Source of the DNA: Pseudonocardia sp. MH-G8
Lineage (GTDB): Bacteria > Actinomycetota > Actinomycetes > Mycobacteriales > Pseudonocardiaceae
Direction of reading: 5' to 3'
Length of the DNA: 64,000 bases
NCBI RefSeq assembly: GCF_002262885.1
Contig: NZ_NKYF01000008.1
Location: 186,001 to 250,000 of the forward strand
Shown: positions 59,734-64,000 of the stretch, in pieces
Layout of the letters: the number at the start of each line of letters is the position of its first letter
Position numbering within the stretch: position 1 is the first letter of the stretch
Program-made: the position numbers and the translations under genes
The notes under the pieces: model-generated
Databases searched by the model: none
What the model was told of the DNA's origin: nothing
The model's input: only the letters and a program-made list of their open reading frames with translations

Positions 59734-60045
59734 ATGGCCGAGGGGTTCGGCACGAGCGTCGAGGAGATGCAGCGTGCGGGCAAGCACGTGCTCGCGGTGA
59801 ACGACACGGTGCAGGCCGATCTGGCCACGTTGCGGGCGCGGCTCGGGCCGCTCGCCGGCGCGTGGCGCGGGGATGCCTCCACGGCGTTCCTCGCGCTGAT
59901 GGGCCGCTGGGACGCGGACGCCAAGGCGCTCGGCGAGGCCCTGCGGGGGATCGGCGAGGCGATCCAGGGTTCGGGAGCGAGCTACCAGGCGCAGGAGGAG
60001 CAGCACTCCGGTGACCTGTCCGCCATCCGCGCGGCTCTGGGCTGA
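59734..60045 (+). CDS. esxU: WXG100 family protein, EsxU position
   Basis: This 103-residue helical-hairpin protein has the WRG turn (Trp44-Gly46) and a YxxxE export motif (Tyr84 to Glu88). The ATG at 59734 follows AGGGGTGAT. It is paired with the next gene, as esxU-esxT are in ESX-4, and the two products should form the secreted heterodimer. The symbol is based on synteny. Confidence 0.88.
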   Translation: MAEGFGTSVEEMQRAGKHVLAVNDTVQADLATLRARLGPLAGAWRGDASTAFLALMGRWDADAKALGEALRGIGEAIQGSGASYQAQEEQHSGDLSAIRAALG

Positions 60046-60054
60046 GGGGGCACA

Positions 60055-60342
60055 ATGTCCGAGATCAAGGTCACGTTCGGGGCGCTCGAGGCGGCACGGG
60101 GCGACGTCGGAGGCACGGCCACCCGCATCTCGGGGCAGCTCGAGGAGCTGAAGCGGTTCCTCGCTCCGCTGGTCGCGTCGTGGGAGGGGCAGGCCGCCAC
60201 GGAGTACCGGGAACGGCAGAGGCAGTGGGACGTGGCGGCAGGCGACCTGGCTGCGGTGCTCGCCCAGATCGGCGTCGCGCTGGGCACGGCGAACGAGAGC
60301 TATCGCCAGGTCGAGCAGGCCAACGCGGCGCGCTGGCGCTGA
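60055..60342 (+). CDS. esxT: WXG100 family protein, EsxT position
   Basis: This 95-residue protein has WEG (43-45) and YRQVE (Tyr83 to Glu87). It starts 9 bp after esxU and lies directly upstream of the rplM promoter, like esxT in mycobacteria. Both partners have a YxxxE motif; often only one does. Confidence 0.88.
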   Translation: MSEIKVTFGALEAARGDVGGTATRISGQLEELKRFLAPLVASWEGQAATEYRERQRQWDVAAGDLAAVLAQIGVALGTANESYRQVEQANAARWR

Positions 60343-60349
60343 TCGGAGC

Positions 60350-60377
60350 GTCCCGCGCCGGGAGCCCGGCGCGGGAC
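60350..60377 (+). terminator. Terminator between the ESX-4 genes and rplM
   Basis: GTCCCGCGCCGG (60350-60361) pairs perfectly with 60366-60377 around the loop GAGC, 7 bp after the esxT stop. It insulates the rplM promoter from secretion-gene transcription. Confidence 0.75.
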
Positions 60378-60412
60378 ACCGGCGGGTGAACGCGGCCTGG
60401 GTGGGGGGCGTT

Positions 60413-60442
60413 TTGACCCTCCGCCGAGGCGGCGGGTACGCT
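60413..60442 (+). promoter_or_regulatory. Probable rplM-rpsI promoter, TTGACC-N18-TACGCT
   Basis: TTGACC (60413-60418) and TACGCT (60437-60442) have the same 18-bp spacing and flanks (GTT before, GGCGGG before the -10) as the rpsL promoter. The leader would be about 140 nt. Confidence 0.75.
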
Positions 60443-60587
60443 CGTTCTTCGATGTGCGGTGGGTGGACACCCGCGGCCGTGCCACCACGGCACGCAGGGC
60501 TCGGTCACCGGGCCCGGCGCCCCAGCATGCCGCACTCGCGCACCAGAGGCAGCTCCCACGAGCAGACGACAGCGACGAGGTAGGTCC

Positions 60588-61027
60588 GTGCCCACGTACA
60601 GCCCCAAGCCCGGCGAGATCAACCGCGCCTGGCACGTGATCGATGCTTCGGACGTGGTGCTCGGCCGCCTCGCCACGCACGCCGCCACCCTCCTGCGCGG
60701 CAAGCACAAGCCGACCTACGCGCCGCACATGGACACCGGTGACTTCGTCGTCATCATCAACGCCGAGAAGATCGCGGTCTCCGGCACCAAGCGCGACGAC
60801 AAGTTCGTCTACCGCCACAGCGGTTTCCCGGGCGGCCTGAAGCAGCGCTCGGTCGGCGAGATGATCGAGAAGCACCCGGACCGGCTCGTCGAGAAGGCGA
60901 TCAAGGGGATGCTGCCGAAGAACCGCCTCGGTCGGGCGATGGCCAAGAAGCTCAAGGTCTACGCCGGCCCGGACCACCCGCACGCCGCGCAGCAGCCGGC
61001 CGCGTTCGAGATCACCCAGGTCGCCCA

Positions 61028-61031
<4 letters not shown>
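60588..61031 (+). CDS. rplM: 50S ribosomal protein L13
   Basis: This 147-residue early assembly protein begins (M)PTYSPKPGEINRAWHVIDA at GTG 60588, with DVVLGRLATHAATLLRGKHK and PKNRLGRAMAKKLKVYAGP as signatures. A longer upstream reading is leader. Its stop overlaps the rpsI GTG (GTGA). Confidence 0.97.
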
Positions 61032-61696
<665 letters not shown>

Positions 61697-61700
61697 TCAC

Positions 61701-63044
61701 TTGAGCGAACGGCGTCTGTTCGGTACCGACGGCGTCCGCGGATTGGCCAACGGCGAGCTCCTCACCCCGGAGCTCGCCGTGGCTCTTTCCGTCTCTGCCG
61801 CACGTGTGCTGGGTGAACGGAACGGCTCCCGCCGGCCGGTCGCGGTGATCGGCCGCGATCCGCGTGCCAGCGGCGAGATGCTCGAGGCTGCGGTCGTGGC
61901 CGGGTTGTCCTCGGCCGGAGCCGACGCGGTGCGGGTCGGCGTCGTGCCCACGCCCGCAGTGGCCTTCCTGGTCGGCGAGCTCGGGGCCGACTTCGGAGTG
62001 ATGATCTCCGCGTCGCACAACCCGATGCCCGACAACGGCATCAAGCTGTTTGCCGCGGGCGGTCACAAGCTCCCCGACGCGGTCGAGGGCGAGGTCGAGG
62101 CCGAGCTCGGTGCCACGGGCGCGCGGCCCACCGGAGCGGCGATCGGCCGCGTCCGGGACCTGCCCGATGCGGCCGCCCGCTACCGGGACCACCTGCTCGC
62201 CGCCACCCCCGCCACCCTCGGCGGGCTGCGTGTGGTGGTCGACTGCGCACACGGTGCCGCATCCACGGTGGCCCCGCAGAGCTACCGGAGCGCGGGGGCC
62301 GACGTCGTCGCGGTGCACGCCGAGCCGGACGGGCTCAACATCAACGACGGCGTGGGTTCCACGCACCTCGGCCTGCTGCGCGAGGCCGTCCGCGCGCACG
62401 GCGCCGACCTGGGAATCGCCCACGACGGCGATGCCGACCGTTGCCTCGCCGTCGACGCCGACGGCGCCGAGATCGACGGCGACCAGATCATGGCCGTGCT
62501 CGCCGTCGCGATGCGCGAGGCGGGCGAGCTGGCCCAGGACACCCTCGTCGCCACGGTGATGAGCAACCTCGGCCTGCACCTGGCGATGCAGGAGGCGGGC
62601 ATCGCGGTGCGCACCACGGCCGTCGGTGACCGCTACGTGCTGGAGGAGCTGCGCGAGGGCGGGTTCAGCCTCGGCGGCGAGCAGTCCGGCCACGTCGTGC
62701 TCCCGCGCTACTCGACCACCGGGGACGGCCTGCTCACCGCACTGCGGCTGATGGCGCGCATGGCGGCCACCGGGCGATCCCTCGCCGAGCTGGCCGCGAT
62801 CGTCACGCCGCTGCCGCAGGTGCTGCAGAACGTCGAGGTCGCCGACAAGGCCGCGGTGGCCGGGTCGGAGGCCGTGCGTGAGGCGGTCGGGAAGGCGGAG
62901 GCGGAGCTCGGCGGCTCCGGGCGGGTGCTCCTGCGCCCCTCGGGCACCGAGCAGATGGTCCGGGTGATGGTCGAAGCCCCCACCGCCGAGCAGGCGCAGG
63001 CCACGGCCGTGCGGTTGGCGGAGGTCGTCGCCGCGGCCGGCTAG
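61701..63044 (+). CDS. glmM: Phosphoglucosamine mutase
   Basis: This 447-residue enzyme converts glucosamine-6-phosphate to glucosamine-1-phosphate for cell wall synthesis. Ser105 in ISASHNP is the phosphorylated residue, DGDADR (242-247) binds the metal, and GEQSGH and RPSGTEQMVRVM bind sugar and phosphate. TTG 61701 gives SERRLFGTDGVRG, the expected N-terminus. It lies four bases after rpsI, as in mycobacteria. Confidence 0.95.
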   Translation: MSERRLFGTDGVRGLANGELLTPELAVALSVSAARVLGERNGSRRPVAVIGRDPRASGEMLEAAVVAGLSSAGADAVRVGVVPTPAVAFLVGELGADFGVMISASHNPMPDNGIKLFAAGGHKLPDAVEGEVEAELGATGARPTGAAIGRVRDLPDAAARYRDHLLAATPATLGGLRVVVDCAHGAASTVAPQSYRSAGADVVAVHAEPDGLNINDGVGSTHLGLLREAVRAHGADLGIAHDGDADRCLAVDADGAEIDGDQIMAVLAVAMREAGELAQDTLVATVMSNLGLHLAMQEAGIAVRTTAVGDRYVLEELREGGFSLGGEQSGHVVLPRYSTTGDGLLTALRLMARMAATGRSLAELAAIVTPLPQVLQNVEVADKAAVAGSEAVREAVGKAEAELGGSGRVLLRPSGTEQMVRVMVEAPTAEQAQATAVRLAEVVAAAG

Positions 63045-63293
63045 CGCGCCGGCCACGAACGTCCACGGGCTGATGCGACGGCCGGTCCACCGATCACCGG
63101 CAGGCCCGCCCACGCGCGCCGTTCTGCGTCCACGACCCCGTCGTCGGGGTGCACGGCGCCGAGCCCGACCCCCCTCGCCGAGCCCGGCCGGGTTGGGCGC
63201 AAACCACGAATAGCGTGGTCGCCCGGGCAGGGATCGGGGGAACTCGGCCGATTGCACGGAAGGCCTGGCCGGGGCGTGGGGCAGTGGTCGCGA

Positions 63294-63430
63294 GCCGGGA
63301 CGGCGCGCCCACAGGAGGTTTTTCGTGGTCACATCGACACCAGGGCTGTGAGATCCGCCGGCGGCAACCCCTGACGTCGATCTGATCATGAAGCAGGCGG
63401 CCGTGATCAGCGAGAGTGGTGTCAGGGCGA
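63294..63430. repeat. Dispersed intergenic repeat, copy B
   Basis: This is the partner of 38691-38830, in the same orientation. Here CTGATCA (63382-63388) and TGATCAG (63404-63410) are perfect inverted arms. Conserved blocks are GCGCGCCCACAGG at the left, and GGCGGCCGTGA and AGTGGTGT at the right. Confidence 0.65.
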
Positions 63431-63444
63431 CAGATCTGTCGCCC
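63425..63444. repeat. Perfect 20-bp palindrome
   Basis: GGGCGACAGATCTGTCGCCC is fully self-complementary and directly abuts the right end of repeat copy B. It is absent from copy A, so it is either a separate operator or terminator, or an end-specific feature. Confidence 0.6.
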
Positions 63445-63663
63445 CCGGAACACTCCTGGCGATCATGACGGCGCATCGGTGTGCGAGATGTACGTGAGCG
63501 CGAGGGCACTAAAGGGCATTGACGTGCCGTGCACACCGCGACCCGTAGTTCGATCAATGCCGGCGCACATCTGCGGTCGGCGCACTGCCCACCGCCGGAC
63601 AGCGGTGATGGCCACTTCCCGCGTTCGGGCGTGCGGGACGGCCCGGTCGGGCACCATCGGTGC

Positions 63664-63939
63664 ATGGCTCCCGAGCTGCACCTGGATCCCGACCGGTTGC
63701 GCGCCCACGCATCGGCGGCCGCCGGCATGTCGGAGGAGCTGCGCGGGGCTTTGCACGAGGCGCCGGACGGAGTGGTCGCCGACACCGAGCAGGAGCGGAT
63801 CCGGGCAGTTGTCGGCGGGGCGGTGCGAGAGCTGGCGAACCTGAGCGCAGCCCTGGCAGGGGCGGCCGAGGCGGCGGGCTCGGCGGACACGGAGGTCGGG
63901 CGTTCCCTGCGTGCGATCCTCGATCCGGACCGGGTGTGA
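63664..63939 (+). CDS. EspC-like ESX secretion-associated protein
   Basis: The 91-residue product (PELHLDPDRLRAHASAAAGM, then LANLSAALAGAAEAAGSADTE) resembles the EspC / ESX-1 secretion-associated family, helical-hairpin proteins often exported through type VII systems. No WXG is present. Located after glmM, it may be an ESX-4-linked substrate or a chaperone-like partner for the following gene, which it overlaps (GTGA). Confidence 0.7.
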   Translation: MAPELHLDPDRLRAHASAAAGMSEELRGALHEAPDGVVADTEQERIRAVVGGAVRELANLSAALAGAAEAAGSADTEVGRSLRAILDPDRV

Positions 63940-64000
63940 ACCGATCGCCGCAGCCCGACGACGACGTCGCCCGGCAGGCCGCCCGCTGGTACGACGGGCT
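63936..64000 (+). CDS. Truncated ORF at the window edge, coupled to the EspC-like gene
   Basis: GTG 63936 overlaps the previous stop and opens a frame that runs off the window: (M)NRSPQPDDDVARQAARWYDG. Too short to identify. In related loci, EspC-like genes are followed by larger secreted or surface proteins, so this may be such a partner; that is inference. Confidence 0.5.
   Translation, partial: MNRSPQPDDDVARQAARWYDG

Larger units (their letters stand above)
63045..63663. other. Intergenic region with repeat copy B and a palindrome
   Basis: No gene is supported in these 619 bp. It contains the second copy of the dispersed repeat (63294-63430) and a perfect 20-bp palindrome (63425-63444). 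Downstream sequence is likely to include the promoter of the EspC-like gene, which I could not define. Confidence 0.6.

Noticed and set aside
53352..60014. Open frames of over 2000 codons on both strands across the ESX-4 genes (also 53503-59634 minus)
   Set aside because: They overlie eccD, eccC and neighbours, which have clear domains; the long frames are Ala/Arg/Gly/Pro-rich shadows.

Overview
The window is GC-rich chromosomal DNA from an actinomycete, most likely a member of the Pseudonocardiaceae such as Pseudonocardia. The evidence is the gene order, which follows the Mycobacterium tuberculosis ribosomal and ESX-4 regions closely; actinobacterial-type RpoB, RpoC and EF-Tu; frequent GTG and TTG starts; dense ATGA/GTGA overlaps; and several starts that look leaderless. 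No tRNA or rRNA gene, CRISPR array, insertion sequence or prophage was recognised.

Layout. 1-408 holds the 5' part of an acyl-CoA synthetase, divergent from rpoB-rpoC (1078-8567). A strong bidirectional hairpin separates rpoC from a convergent gene encoding a fused esterase and Baeyer-Villiger monooxygenase (8699-11026). The str operon (rpsL-rpsG-fusA-tuf, 11516-15800) is followed by the S10 and spc operons (rpsJ to rplO, 16128-25913), then secY-adk-map (26105-28922).

An accessory stretch follows (29014-41222). It holds a three-subunit proton-translocating transhydrogenase (pntAa-pntAb-pntB), a CstA-YbdD pyruvate-type carrier pair, a divergent monocarboxylate-type symporter coupled to an ECF sigma factor and a small membrane protein, a TetR regulator facing a VOC-fold protein, an MFS exporter and a TPR protein. 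Core genes resume with infA-rpmJ-rpsM-rpsK-rpsD-rpoA-rplQ-truA (41525-46343).

Between truA and the secretion locus lies a likely operon of an NCS1 purine/cytosine permease, a cytosine-deaminase-like enzyme and a non-haem iron oxygenase (46824-49668). This suggests uptake, deamination and oxidation of a pyrimidine base. An ESX-4-type type VII secretion locus follows (eccB, mycP, eccD, eccC, an accessory protein and two WXG100 proteins, 49829-60342), without eccE. rplM-rpsI-glmM comes next, exactly as in mycobacteria, and the window ends with an EspC-like gene coupled to a truncated ORF.

The most unusual observations are these. A closely similar ~65-residue C-terminal module is attached to two different ribosomal proteins, L4 and L17, encoded 27 kb apart. 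RpoB carries Asn at the position of E. coli Ser531, the main rifampicin-resistance site. An esterase and a Baeyer-Villiger monooxygenase are fused in one chain. truA has no ATG/GTG/TTG start and its 5' end holds a perfect 15-bp hairpin. A 25-codon ORF bridges adk and map by ATGA overlaps at both ends. A ~140-bp intergenic repeat occurs twice, 25 kb apart.
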